Source of the DNA: Isoetes taiwanensis
Lineage: Eukaryota > Streptophyta > Lycopodiopsida > Isoetales > Isoetaceae
Assembly (NCBI GenBank): GCA_021234155.1
Contig: JAJEKV010000020.1
Span: forward strand, 12,925,075 to 12,989,074
Direction: 5' to 3'
Length of the DNA: 64,000 bases
A program made the translations under genes and the position numbers. Below, piece by piece: positions 33,200 to 43,609 of the stretch. The stretch's first letter is position 1; every line of letters starts with the position of its first letter. The notes beneath the pieces were generated by a model. The model did no database searches. It was not told the origin of the DNA and saw nothing but the letters and a program-made list of their open reading frames with translations.

Positions 33200-35520
33200 C
33201 TAACAGAAATCTTCTGACCTGGATATTCATAACGCTCTCAAGGATGCCCGTACAGCCACTAGTAATGACAAAGCTTCAGTCGACGTTTATGCAAGCAGGA
33301 TAGATAGAGCAAATCTCTGTTATTATAAGCTCAACCCAGATGGAAGCAAGGCAAATAGCATAGCATAGCATCTGATTAACGATCAAAGCATAGCATAGAC
33401 GAAGGCCATGCATGATCCGCTGGCATTATAAGACGATCCTCCACATGGTCAGGGCAAGAAATTCTGCAAGATCCTTGAATCACACAGCCGAGGTGGCCTT
33501 GCAGCAGAGATGCAATGCCGAGGCGCAGATCCAAAGACTAGATAAAATTTGAAAAATTGGTTGCTTTTCGAAACTTCAAGGTTGGAAGCAATTTTTTGAA
33601 GCTTTGAAGTTGGAACGCCAATACCCGCACTGAGCCAGAAGCGTTATATTGACCCTTATCCAAATGTTATTATATACAAAATTTTAAGCCATGAGTGAAC
33701 GCTTTGGCAACCCTGGGAGTTTTAGGAATTATACTTTGTCAAGTGCTCAAGCTTGAAATAAAGATTTAATGTTGGTTTCCTTTGTGAAAGGCAATTCAAT
33801 TCGACCTATGAGAATGGAATTTGTGGAATATGTAAATTCAACTTACGAACGTAAGTCCTTGATGAGCATTCAGATTGAACCACCTCTCATGTAAAAGAGA
33901 AACTCACGACTACTCTTTTTGCTCTAATGAGAGATCCAATATTTGTGTGAGGGTTGCTTATGAAGATCGTGCACATTGCGTCGGAATGAAAAAGAATCGC
34001 ACTCTTTGCAAAGTTAATTTGATGAAAGTACAGTGCTAGGGGAGACTTATATGTTGCACTTAGACAATATGTTGTGGGCAAGAAAGAAACTACGAAAGCA
34101 TGGTGATACAAAATGCATGTTATTCATGTATTATGTATGTTGATAGTTTTTCATCTATTTTGTCCCCTGTTACATGATACATGACTGCATATATAGCAAA
34201 GAAACATGATTTGAACCCCCATGTTTTATCATGCAATGTGCATGGACTATCATCCATTAATGACAGTGCCATGAAGGAAAATTTGTGCTTTTGTGGAGGT
34301 TTGCACAATCTGAAACATGAATAATGCAACCATTATGAGGTGAACGATGCAATCATTGCGAGATACGCTTGGAACTATGGCATGAGTCTTTTATAGAATT
34401 GACATAGTCAAATCCTATAAGTGCATTTCCCATGCACTTATTATAATGGCTTTTATTCTTTAGTATTACCTGATCACGATATGTTTACAAATTTACTAAC
34501 TTCTTTGCTAATAGAATCGTTAGATTGTATAGCATGAATTTCATACCCATTTTGCACTCAGCAACTGATCCTAATCCAAATGCACATTAGGCTGACAACT
34601 TAGAAGGAGCAATATCAAGCAAAATCAGCTACTACAGGAAAGAAATAGTGTACCCTCTTCCTTTGGAGTTGATGCAACATTCTTTGAGGTCAATAGGTCA
34701 ATATTTTGGTTGTGTTTGTTGCCTTCATCCAATAATATAAGGTAATACATAGATATAAAATGCTGAAAGCTTTTGCAAAGGTCAGATGCCAGTAGCTGCA
34801 ATATCTACATTCATCCACGAAGGTATAACTTCACTTGTGAACTTGTCACATAATAGCTTTCTGCATCAAGGCATTTTGATCGAATTTGGATATGCAAAAA
34901 AAGCAAAACATAGCTTTCCTTGTAGTGACAGCCACCCTAGGTATCTTTAAGTGTCGAAGTGACAAAATTGCCATAGTTGCCCTTATTCCACATAACTCTG
35001 GAACAATTTTTGTCTCAAGAAACTCCCCAATCTTGTTAAACCAGTCTCTCTGCTAATAAATTTCAGTATCTTTGCCAGTGCTGTTTAACAATTAGCTGGT
35101 TCAGGAATTTTGGTAGAACTATGGTAGGAGCATAGCAGCCATGGCTTCAAACCTGCATTGTGTTCCTTGAGCTACGAGCCACAAAATCTCGATTTCTATT
35201 TTGTCAATTTATGTGGCCCTTTCTCGATTTTTCCTTTTTTTTTTTTTTGGAAGCAAATCAATGTCTTCTAAAATACAGAACACAGTGATGAGGGGATGCG
35301 CACTAGAAACCTGGCTACTTTTCTAGCCTCTTTTTTTTCCTACTTGCTTGATTGATGGTGGAAGAAGGAAAGGATCTCATAACCATCTAATGGCAAATGA
35401 TGTAGGAGTTTATGAATGTTATGCTTTTCATCTAAAGACAACCCAAGAAGCGACTAAAGACAACCCAAGAAGTGAATTGAATACTGGAGACGGCCCTATG
35501 CATGTTAAGATAACCAAAAT
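33200..35520. other. Unassigned DNA with minor repeats
   Basis: No recognised gene. A short TAGCA repeat (AGCATAGCATAGCATC) lies near 33,355-33,395 and a poly(T) run at 35,236-35,250. A minus-strand open stretch near 34,930-35,045 (IVPELCGIRATMAILSLRH) is spliceable but unmatched; it could be a further exon of the CLASP-like fragment to its right. Confidence 0.4.
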
Positions 35521-36290
35521 ACTCTTAATTGCAGCCTCTTTCAATTTTGAATCTTTTCCATTCGAGAGGAGCAAGTTTTGCTAACCAAAGATGAAGAAGC
35601 TTGGTTGAAAGAGCAGAATGTCCCTTAGTTGATGATTTAACATATGCAGCTGTGGCAAAGTCCAAGATTATCACTTTTGCACGTGGAGGATGCAGCTCAT
35701 GAAGTGAACGTAATAGTGCTGGTAACAATGGCTGAAACCCATACATCTCTTCTAGAATTGCCAACACAGATTTGCTCAACGTCCTAACAGAATCCCTGGA
35801 ACATTTCAAACACGGGAAAATACGTGGAACAACAGTTTGTAATGACGATTCAAGAGTGAGCTCAACAACCAAAAAAGTTTCGCTGGTGTTAGCAGAGCCT
35901 CGTAAGCAACTCTTTGATTTGGATCATTCAAATGCTAAGACTTGTTGATTCTCTGCAAGCCCCTTGATCCTTCTCGAAGAAGCTTCCTGATATAACAAAA
36001 TACTTCAATCCTAGTATACCAATTGGAATATGATTCCAAACATTTGTCCAAAATTTCCTCCAGTGATGATAAATTATATAAACGCATTGCAATGCCTTGA
36101 GAAGATGCTATTTTTCTTCTGGAAACCCAATGTTTGAGCTCCTTTGTGTTCCATGGTCTGATATTTTTAATGGTTGGAAAATTTTGCTGCAGCACGGTAC
36201 ATCTTGACTTATCAACCCTTTTGAGCAGATCTGATTTTCTGCGCCGATACAACTTGACACACATGCACCATCTTTTGTTGTGCAAAATGA
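35500..36290 (-). pseudogene. CLASP-like microtubule-associated protein, fragment with frameshifts
   Basis: Minus-strand translation gives a continuous match in order to the C-terminal TOG/HEAT part of plant CLASP (CLIP-associated protein, cortical microtubules): KCLESYSNWYTRIEVFCYIR, LLREGSRGLQRINKS then stop, then in the same frame HLNDPNQRVAYEALLTPAKL, a frame change, then SVRTLSKSVLAILEEMYG, LLPALLRSLHELHPPRAKV and KLLHLWLAKLAPLEWKRFKI, and another frame change before KLKEAAIKSILVIL. The motif SLLPALLRSL(D)EQRSPKAK and LWLAKLTPL are strongly typical of CLASP. The in-frame TAG after INKS and at least two shifts mark it as a pseudogene or a badly read copy. Confidence 0.7.
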
Positions 36291-36406
36291 ACAGTCCAAC
36301 AGATAGCTAAAGCTAGGATATCCTGAAAGAAGCACTTTGATATTAAAAAAGGTTGCCTGTGCACTTTTGCTGCTCACTTTTTAACTGCAATAGACTTATT
36401 ATCAAC

Positions 36407-36596
36407 CATTCTTGTTTAGCCTTCAAAAGTAAGATCATGTTTTCTCCAAGCTGCACTTCATTCTCTTCAGCAAAATCAAAAACGTCTATAGAACCACTCC
36501 ACACGACAATTTCTGCTATCTTTGTTGTCTCACCAGCAACTGATCTTTCTTGGGGAACATCATGTGTGCATTCTTTGGCGTCTTCTACTATGTCTC
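36407..36596 (-). CDS. Unidentified gene fragment, exon D
   Basis: Open exon on the minus strand (DIVEDAKECTHDVPQERSVA, later IDVFDFAEENEVQLGENM and ILLLKAKQE). With the acceptor at GGTTACAG (36,597) and donor at 36,406 it continues in phase from exon C. Strongly acidic, no known domain. It ends just before the CLASP-like fragment, so the two might once have been one transcript. Confidence 0.4.
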
Positions 36597-36703
36597 CTGT
36601 AACCCTTTTCAAGTCAATCTAACCCATAACACGACCTCCTTACTATAAAGCCAAAAATCACTTGTCATTTGACAAATTAAATATATCTAGTAGAATACCA
36701 TAC

Positions 36704-36877
36704 CGGTATTACTAGCCTTTCTTGCTTCATCTTCAATCTGCACTACATTCTGTTTCAAAAACTCTAGAGATTGAATTTGCAAGGCATTTACAACATTACA
36801 AATCTCCTCGGAGATTTGTTGGCTCTGTTCAACCCTTTCCACTACATTCCTTGGCTCCTGCATTACAGTGTGTGCAC
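36704..36877 (-). CDS. Unidentified coiled-coil gene fragment, exon C
   Basis: 174 bp exon with acceptor TTCCAG (36,878-36,883) and donor GTATGG (36,703 and down). It encodes AHTVMQEPRNVVERVEQSQQ, ISEEICNVVNALQIQSLEFL and KQNVVQIEDEARKAS, a clear amphipathic coiled coil. The core V-N-A-L-Q-I-Q-S-L-E-F repeats the core of exon B (V-N-E-L-Q-I-Q-T-Q-E-F), so the exons look like internal duplicates. Length is a multiple of three. Confidence 0.5.
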
Positions 36878-37013
36878 CTGGAACCTCAAAATCTAATTAC
36901 CAAAAGTTGCTTCGTTCGCAGTTCGCCAGAGTAAAGAATGCTCTACATCACTCTGTACTTATAGATAATCCTATAGTTACATTTAACCTCTGAGAATAGT
37001 AGAGAAAATTTAC

Positions 37014-37202
37014 CCAATTCATCCTTCTCACCCTGCGCTCCATTCTCTTTACCAAGCCGTGTGAATTCCTGAGTCTGAATTTGTAATTCATTGACTGTAT
37101 TAACCTTATCCAACAGGTCTGCTGCTGATGGTAAGGTCTGCAAGATCATGCAAGCACATTCCTTATCCGTTGCAATTATGTCCGTAACTTCTTCCAGACG
37201 AC
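37014..37202 (-). CDS. Unidentified coiled-coil gene fragment, exon B
   Basis: 189 bp exon (multiple of three) with acceptor TTCTGCAAG and donor GTAAAT. It encodes GRLEEVTDIIATDKECACMI, LQTLPSAADLLDKVNTVNEL and QIQTQEFTRLGKENGAQGEK. Phase agrees with exons A and C on both sides (Gly codon split G|GT each time). No family recognised. Confidence 0.5.
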
Positions 37203-37270
37203 CTTGCAGAATAAAAACCAGGTAAACTTGTTTCCTTTTCCAAACACCAGTAATGAAGAGTATAGACTAC

Positions 37271-37360
37271 CTATGATTTTGTTGCTTTGAAGAGAAGCAT
37301 TGACGTTAACTTCTTCCATGTTGGTGCTCAAAATTTGCTGCATACTTAGTCCTCTTTTGT
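37271..37360 (-). CDS. Unidentified coiled-coil gene fragment, exon A
   Basis: 90 bp exon bounded by CTGTAGCAG and GTAGTC on the minus strand, encoding KRGLSMQQILSTNMEEVNVN and ASLQSNKII. It joins exon B in frame. Upstream exons could not be identified. Confidence 0.4.
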
Positions 37361-37516
37361 CTGCTACAGGTGAACCGGTTTGTAATGTCTGTGATGCTTT
37401 TAATCAAAGGGCGAAAACTAAGCTACATCCTTCCAAATTCCGCCCAGTTTCACTCATACAGCCTTCCATGGATTTCCAAAAATTGGTTCTCATGCTTATA
37501 ATCATGTATTCGTTAT

Positions 37517-37680
37517 CCCGCAGACCCAAATTGAATCCCAGGAAAGGAATGGAGATTTGGGGCCAACGCCAAACAAAAAATTCATGTCACTCATGTATTC
37601 TTAATCCCGCAGACCCAAATTGAATCCCAGGAAAGGAATGGAGATTTGGGGCCAATGCCAAACAAAAAATTCATGTCACT
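37517..37680 (+). repeat. 89 bp tandem duplication
   Basis: CCCGCAGACCCAAATTGAAT... is repeated with a period of 89 bp (37,517 and 37,606), ending AAAAAATTCATGTCACT in both copies; only one or two bases differ, so the duplication is recent. Confidence 0.88.
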
Positions 37681-37699
37681 GTTGTAAACCCCAACAGGG

Positions 37700-38660
37700 C
37701 TATTGATAGAGCATTGCCACCGGAGTCCATCTTCTTCAGATAAATTTTTAATTACATACAAATTCCATATGGTACATAGGCCCATTGAAGATTCTTCTGT
37801 GGACAATCCATACCAATTTCATTTTCTGACTGTTCAACCATTGGAATAGGGCGGGGTCTTGGTTTGCACTGTGACAAAGTAATTCGAACCAATAGTATCT
37901 AACAGAACGCTGCTTTGGAGCACCGAACTGAGACGTACCGGACCTGGGATGGAGCATTTACAAAATGTTAAGCTCCATAAACGTTAGCTAGCGCTGGATG
38001 TGACACAAGCATGCCAAAATCGACCTTGAATCAAAACCGCTTGTTTTCGGTGCTAGTGGGGGAATCAAACAAACTTTTAATTGAAGCTTCAAATCGAACT
38101 CAGCAAGCGGAAAAGAATAAAGAGTACCTCGTTTATAGAGCAACTCGGAAATATCGAAGGAGCTTTAGCGCCAGAGCCTTCAAAATATCCTGGGCGCATA
38201 TTCTATCCCCTTAATCACTCCTAATCAGTTCTAATTTAAAAAAAAAAAAACTAATTACTATTCCTCACGATTTAAATCCATAGAAAGGAAATCGAACCAT
38301 TCAAAGATTCATCAGCGACTGCCAAGCCACAACTCTCAACCCTACTCTGTTCTGCCCCGTCCATGCCTGCAAATCCATTCAACCACGTTTAAAACATCCG
38401 GCTTAAAAATTTTCCCTACGAAATCTTATCCATTCAACCCGCTTAAAAATTTTCCCTGCGAAATTACTTCTTACCGCCGGAGACCTCTTGCTTCCCGCTC
38501 CGCTCTCCTCCGGGCTAACACGAGCATGGCGTTTCCCCAACCACGTGCAATTCACCCCCCACGCATAACAGGCGTCAATTTTTCCCGCATCTCACTCGCC
38601 GGAAACGCATCCCAGAAAATATAGATAATTCCAAAAATATTTCCGCTAAACATAATTTTA
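37700..38660 (-). other. Unassigned DNA up to the Helitron-like head
   Basis: ORFs at 37,748-37,957 (minus) and 38,011-38,214 (plus) have no recognised domains. Direct repeats of CGCTTAAAAATTTTCCCT(A/G)CGAAAT occur at about 38,398 and 38,440. No terminal structure other than the head at 38,680 is seen. Confidence 0.4.
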
Positions 38661-38680
38661 TATATAGTTAGATAGATAGA
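38655..38680 (-). mobile_element. Helitron-like 5' terminus (minus strand)
   Basis: On the minus strand a TC-initiated head reads TCTATCTATCTAACTATATA then TAAAATTATG (T at 38,680), preceded by A. It resembles the 5' head of the Helitron at 15,957 (TCTATATATAATAATAAAGG) and interrupts the promoter of alpha-galactosidase copy 3 precisely at A|TAGTAATTGAG. All gene fragments to its left (CLASP-like, coiled coil, RING-H2) are on the minus strand with introns retained, as Helitron captures would be. The 3' hairpin end was not located, so the element extent is unknown. Confidence 0.4.
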
Positions 38681-38867
38681 TAGTAATTGAGATTTTAATC
38701 CATCTAAAAATAAAAAAAAAATCTAGAGTTCTGAAACAAAAGTGGAAAAAAATCGAATCCGCCACCGAAAAGCTTGTTAAACAATTAAAAAGGCCAAATC
38801 GTCCTTTCAGTGTGGAATTGTGCCTTCTTAGATTTCCATGTTTGTCTTTGTTTTTTTCTCATCGAGA

Positions 38868-41010
38868 ATGGATCACCAGCTCAGATTATCATTCCTTTTT
38901 TTCACAATTGGAGTCTTTTTTCGATTCGACAATGTCCAAGGTCGGTTTTCAAATGTAACTCAGGGTAAAAGCATGAAAGGGTGTCTATAAATGTATCCCT
39001 TTTGGTACATGTGGCTATATTACACAAATCACCTAAAGTACCCAAAAAGTACATGCATAGCCAAAGCATATCCGAAATTTAGCTTAAATGTATATGCAAA
39101 GTACATAAAATCGAAAAGTGTATATTTATACAAATAAAAAATAACCAAAATGTACGTGAAAAGTATCCATATTTGTACATCAATTCAGTACAATGTACGT
39201 ACACCCTTTCATGCTTTTACCCCTCATCGGATTGGAAACTTTTCTGCATCTTTATTGGGCAATGGATTGGGAAGAACACCGCAAATGGGGTAGATTCTCG
39301 GCCAATTCCTTTACATAAGAACTGTAGGGATCATCGAAAACTGTACTGTATTGTCCTTTAGATCTGAAGTTTGTGATTGGTGATGAAAATTGTTGGCTAT
39401 CAATATCAAACATTAAATTCTTTATTTGGTCTTAAGCCATATTTCTCATTTGGGTTTTTCATCCAGGATGCATTTTCGATTTGCAGAAGAACTACTATGT
39501 GTGTTGTTCATTTGAGAATCATTCATTTTTTAGATCTTCCTTTTCGTGTCCACAAGTCCGAATGGAAAAGAAAATGTTACCTCTGGTTGGATTTAGTTTG
39601 GGTAAAATTTTGAAGTATATTTTTTATGGATGGAATATTTTGGAATCATTTTTTGCGGGAACATCAACGAGCAAATCATTAGAAACAGTTTAGATTCAAA
39701 TTTAAGATCGTTTGTTTGGAAGAACTCTCTCGATGCATATAGATTGGTACTGATGCGATGGGTACACTTGGACTTGCTGCTCTTGGTTATAAATATATCA
39801 ATATAGGTAAATCTGAAAACCTTATCACATCCTCTTATCAATCTACATCCTATCAACTCATTTGTTAAAAATGTGATGATTGTTGGGCGAACCAGTAGCG
39901 ACCAAGCGGTTAGCAATCAACTTAACAAAACAAACATAACTTGAATAACAATACTAAATAATTGTTTTTGCAGGAGTATCGATACCAAGAAGGTCAACAT
40001 TCCCTTCAGGATTCGAGCTCTTGCGATTATGTTCATTCCAAAGGTCTAAAGCTTGGAATTTTGATGGGGTACATATTTACATCCTTATTTAATTTATTTC
40101 CAAACAAAAACTTAATGAAATCTTAATCTTTGTGTTTGCATCGGTGGTTAACATGCTCAAAACAACCGGGATCTCTTAGACATGAACTCAAGATGCAGGA
40201 CTTTTGCTTCATGGGTATTGCATTCTTGATCTCTTGATTTTAGAGATATTATAAGAGATCTATAGAATCCTAAACCTTGAGGTTTTTTCATGTCTATAGG
40301 AAATAGATTATTCAAATATGACAAGCGCTTTTAATGATAGCGATAAACCCCGGGCTAGGTTAGTACTTGTATTTCCTCAACTGATATTTGAGCGCCTTAT
40401 TTCTGCCAGCAATACATAGTCAATTTAAAATGATTGTCTGAATGGTTGCAGATACCAAGTTATGCATGACGCTTTGATGTCTATGGGCAGACCGATATTC
40501 TTTTCACTCTGTGAATGGTGGGTGCATTTTTTACTATGACAAAGTTTACAAGGTATCTCTTGAGATTTCTATCTGTGTTACAACTAGGGGTGATGAAAAT
40601 CCTGCTCTATGGGCTGACAAAATTGGAAATAGTTGGCGCACGACAAGCGACATTCGTGATAGCTGGGAAAGGTCCAATCTATATACTGCTGCTTAAGGGT
40701 TAGGAAAACTGATGTATTAACATCCTAGTTGGCTTTGCAGCATGCTGACCAATGCCGATCAGAATAACAGATGGGCATCGTATTCAAGGCCAGGCGGGTG
40801 GAACGGTACATAAATACATAATTTCAAGCTACCTTTTTGAAACCATATTGACCTGAAAATCCATATTGACCTGAAATATATGTAGTTAGATGGAATTCAC
40901 GCAGCCACTAACTTCTTACTCATTACTCTGTTATTCAATAGATCCAGACATGCTTGAGGTTGGAAATGGCAATATGACAATCGAAGAGTACAAGTCGCAC
41001 TTCAGTCTAT
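38868..41010 (+). pseudogene. Alpha-galactosidase copy 3, interrupted by a MITE and lacking the 3' exons
   Basis: Exon 1 starts at ATG 38,868, is split by a 260 bp insertion (38,963-39,222) and ends at 39,289. The middle exons follow in array order to EYKSHFS (near 41,005), where sequence jumps to the promoter of copy 4. The C-terminal beta domain is therefore absent. Local base errors at CTG/CAG spots (for example exon 2 start at about 39,630, TGGAATATTTTGG for TGGAATAGCTGG) add frame damage. The catalytic block YDNC is corrupted (near 40,316, TATGACAAGCGC for TATGACAACTGC). Confidence 0.85.
38963..39222. mobile_element. MITE, 260 bp, in exon 1 of alpha-galactosidase copy 3
   Basis: Perfect terminal inverted repeats of 22 bp: left end GGGTAAAAGCATGAAAGGG plus TGT, right end its exact reverse complement. 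The target CTCA is duplicated on both sides (38,959-38,962 and 39,223-39,226); removing the element and one CTCA restores the exon seen in copies 2, 4 and 5. The interior is AT rich, non-coding, and contains many GTAC-type palindromes (AAAGTACATG, TGTACGT). It is not in any other copy, so insertion followed duplication. Four-base target duplications do not fit hAT, Mutator, CACTA or mariner families. Confidence 0.9.
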
Positions 41011-43252
41011 GTTCTTAAGAAACGATATATGAGCGAATATTTCGTTTTTGCTTCTCACAATTTAGTTTTTCCTGCCTTCTGCCAAGATGATGTGATAGCC
41101 ATGCCTGCAATGTAAAAGGATGTTTCAAAATTGTGCAGCTCTTTCAAAGAATGCAGTCTCATAGAAGCATCCATATATATAGTAATTGAGATTTTAATCC
41201 ATCTAAAAAAAAAAAAAAAATCTAGAGTTCTGAAACAAAAGTGGAAAAAAGTCGAATCCGCCATCGAAAAGCTTGTTAAACAATTAAAAAGGCCAAATCG
41301 TCCTTTCAGTGTGGAATTGTGCCTTCTTAGATTTCCATGTTTGTCTTTGTTTTTTTCTCATCGAGAATGGATCACCAGCTCAGATTATCATTCCTTTTTT
41401 TCATAATTGGAGTCTTTTTTCGATTCGACAATGTCCAAGGTCGGTTTTCAAATGTAACTCATCGGATTGGAAACTTTTCTGCATCTTTATTGGGCAATGG
41501 ATTGGGAAGAACACCGCAAATGGGGTAGATTCTCGGCCAATTCCTTTACATAAGAACTGTAGGGATCATCGAAAACTGTACTGTATTGTCCTTTAGATCT
41601 GAAGTTTGTGATTGGTGATGAAAATTGTTGGCTATCAATATCAAACGTTAAATTCTTTATTTGGTCTTAAGCCATATTTCTCATTTGGGTTTTTCATCCA
41701 GGATGCATTTTCGATTTGCAGAAGAACTACTATGTGTGTTGTTCATTTGAGAATCTGTCTGTTTTTAGATCTTCCTTTCTGTGTCCACAAGTCTGAATGG
41801 AAAAGAAAATGTTACCTACGGATTTAGTTCTGTTGGGTAAAATTTTGAAGTATATTTTTATCAGATGGAATAGCTGGAATCATTTTGCCGGGAACATCAA
41901 CGAGCAAATCATTCGAGAAACAGGTTTAGATTCAAATTTAAGATGCGTTTGTTTGGAAGAACTCTACTGATGCATATAGATTGGCAGCTGATGCGATGGT
42001 GTACACTGGACTTGCTGCTCTTGGTTATAAATATATCAATATAGGTAAATCTGAAAACCTTATTACATCCTCTTATCAATCTACATCCTATCAACTCATT
42101 TGTTAAAAACGCAGATGATTGTTGGGTCAACTCGGGCAAAGCGACCAAGCGGTTAGCAATCAACTTAACAAAACAAACATAACTTGATTAACAATACTAA
42201 ATAATTGTTTTTGCAGGGTAATCTGATACCAAGAAGGTCAACATTCCCTTCAGGGATTCGAGCTCTTGCAGATTATGTTCATTCCAAAGGTCTAAAGCTT
42301 GGAATTAGGGTACATATTTACATCCTTATTTAATTTATTTCCAAACAAAAACTTAATGAAATCTTAATCTTTGTGCTGCATCAGGTGGTTAACATGCTCA
42401 AAACAACCAGGATCTCTTAGACATGAACTCCAAGATGCCAGGACTTTTGCTTCATGGGTATTGCATTCTTGATCTCTTCAGATTTTAGAGATATTATAAG
42501 AGATCTATAGAATCCTAAACCTTGAGGTTTTTTCATGTCTATAGGAAATAGATTATCTGAAATATGACAACTGCTTTAATGATAGCAGTAAACCTGAAGC
42601 TAGGTTAGTACTTGTATTTCCTCAACTGATGTTTGAGCGCCTTATTTCTGCCAGCAATACATAGTCAATTTAAAATGATTGTCTGAATGGTTGCAGATAC
42701 CAAGTTATGCATGACGCTTTGATGTCTATGGGCAGACCGATATTCTTTTCACTCTGTGAATGGTGGGTGCATTTTTTACTATGACAAAGTTTACAAGGTA
42801 TCTTGAGATTTCTATCTGTGTTACAACTAGGGGTGATGAAAATCCTGCTCTATGGGCTGACAAAATTGGAAATAGTTGGCGCACGACAAGCGACATTCGT
42901 GATAGCTGGGAAAGGTCCAATCTATATACTGCTGCTTAAGGGTTAGGAAAACTGATGTATTAACATCCTAGTTGGCTTTGCAGCATGCTGACCAATGCCG
43001 ATCAGAATAACAGATGGGCATCGTATGCAAGGCCAGGCGGGTGGAACGGTACATAAATACATAATTTCAAGCTACCTTTTTGAAACCATATTGACCTGAA
43101 AAACCATATTGACCTGAAATATATGTAGTTAGATGGAATTCACGCAGCCACTAACTTCTTACTCATTACTCTGTTATTCAATAGATCCAGACATGCTTGA
43201 GGTTGGAAATGGCAATATGACAATCGAAGAGTACAAGTCGCACTTCAGTCTA
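41000..43252 (+). pseudogene. Alpha-galactosidase copy 4, truncated 2,243 bp unit
   Basis: Best-preserved copy. Exons: 41,367-41,524 (signal peptide, GLGRTPQMG), 41,865-41,923 ([19 protein letters not shown]), 41,988-42,044 ([18 protein letters not shown]), 42,115-42,150 (DDCW), 42,217-about 42,308 ([20 protein letters not shown]), about 42,384-42,460 ([16 protein letters not shown]), 42,545-42,603 (IDYLKYDNC; nucleophile Asp codon 42,566-42,568), about 42,697-42,766 ([20 protein letters not shown]), 42,831-42,914 ([20 protein letters not shown]; acid/base Asp 42,892-42,894), about 42,984-43,048 and about 43,186-43,248. The 3' exons are missing: CACTTCAGTCTATG runs straight into TTCTTAAGAAACG, the promoter of copy 5. 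A two-base length change after DDCW breaks the frame. Confidence 0.87.
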
Positions 43253-43609
43253 TGTTCTTAAGAAACGATATATGAGCGAATATTTCGTTTTTGCTTCTCA
43301 CAATTTAGTTTTTCCTGCCTTCTGCCAAGATGATGTGATAGCCATGCCTGCAATGTAAAAGGATGTTTCAAAATTGTGCAGCTCTTTCAAAGAATGCAGT
43401 CTCATAGAAGCATCCATATATATAGTAATTGAGATTTTAATCCATCTAAAAAAAAAAAAAAAATCTAGAGTTCTGAAACAAAAGTGGAAAAAAGTCGAAT
43501 CCGCCACCGAAAAGCTTGTTAAACAATTAAAAAGGCCAAATCGTCCTTTCAGTGTGGAATTGTGCCTTCTTAGATTTCCCTGTTTGTCTTTGTTTTTTTC
43601 TCATCGAGA

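Noticed and set aside
41055-43507. Antisense ORFs repeated in each alpha-galactosidase unit (for example 41,055-41,264, 42,726-42,920, 43,298-43,507)
   Set aside because: They are shadows of the promoter and exons and recur only because the unit is repeated.
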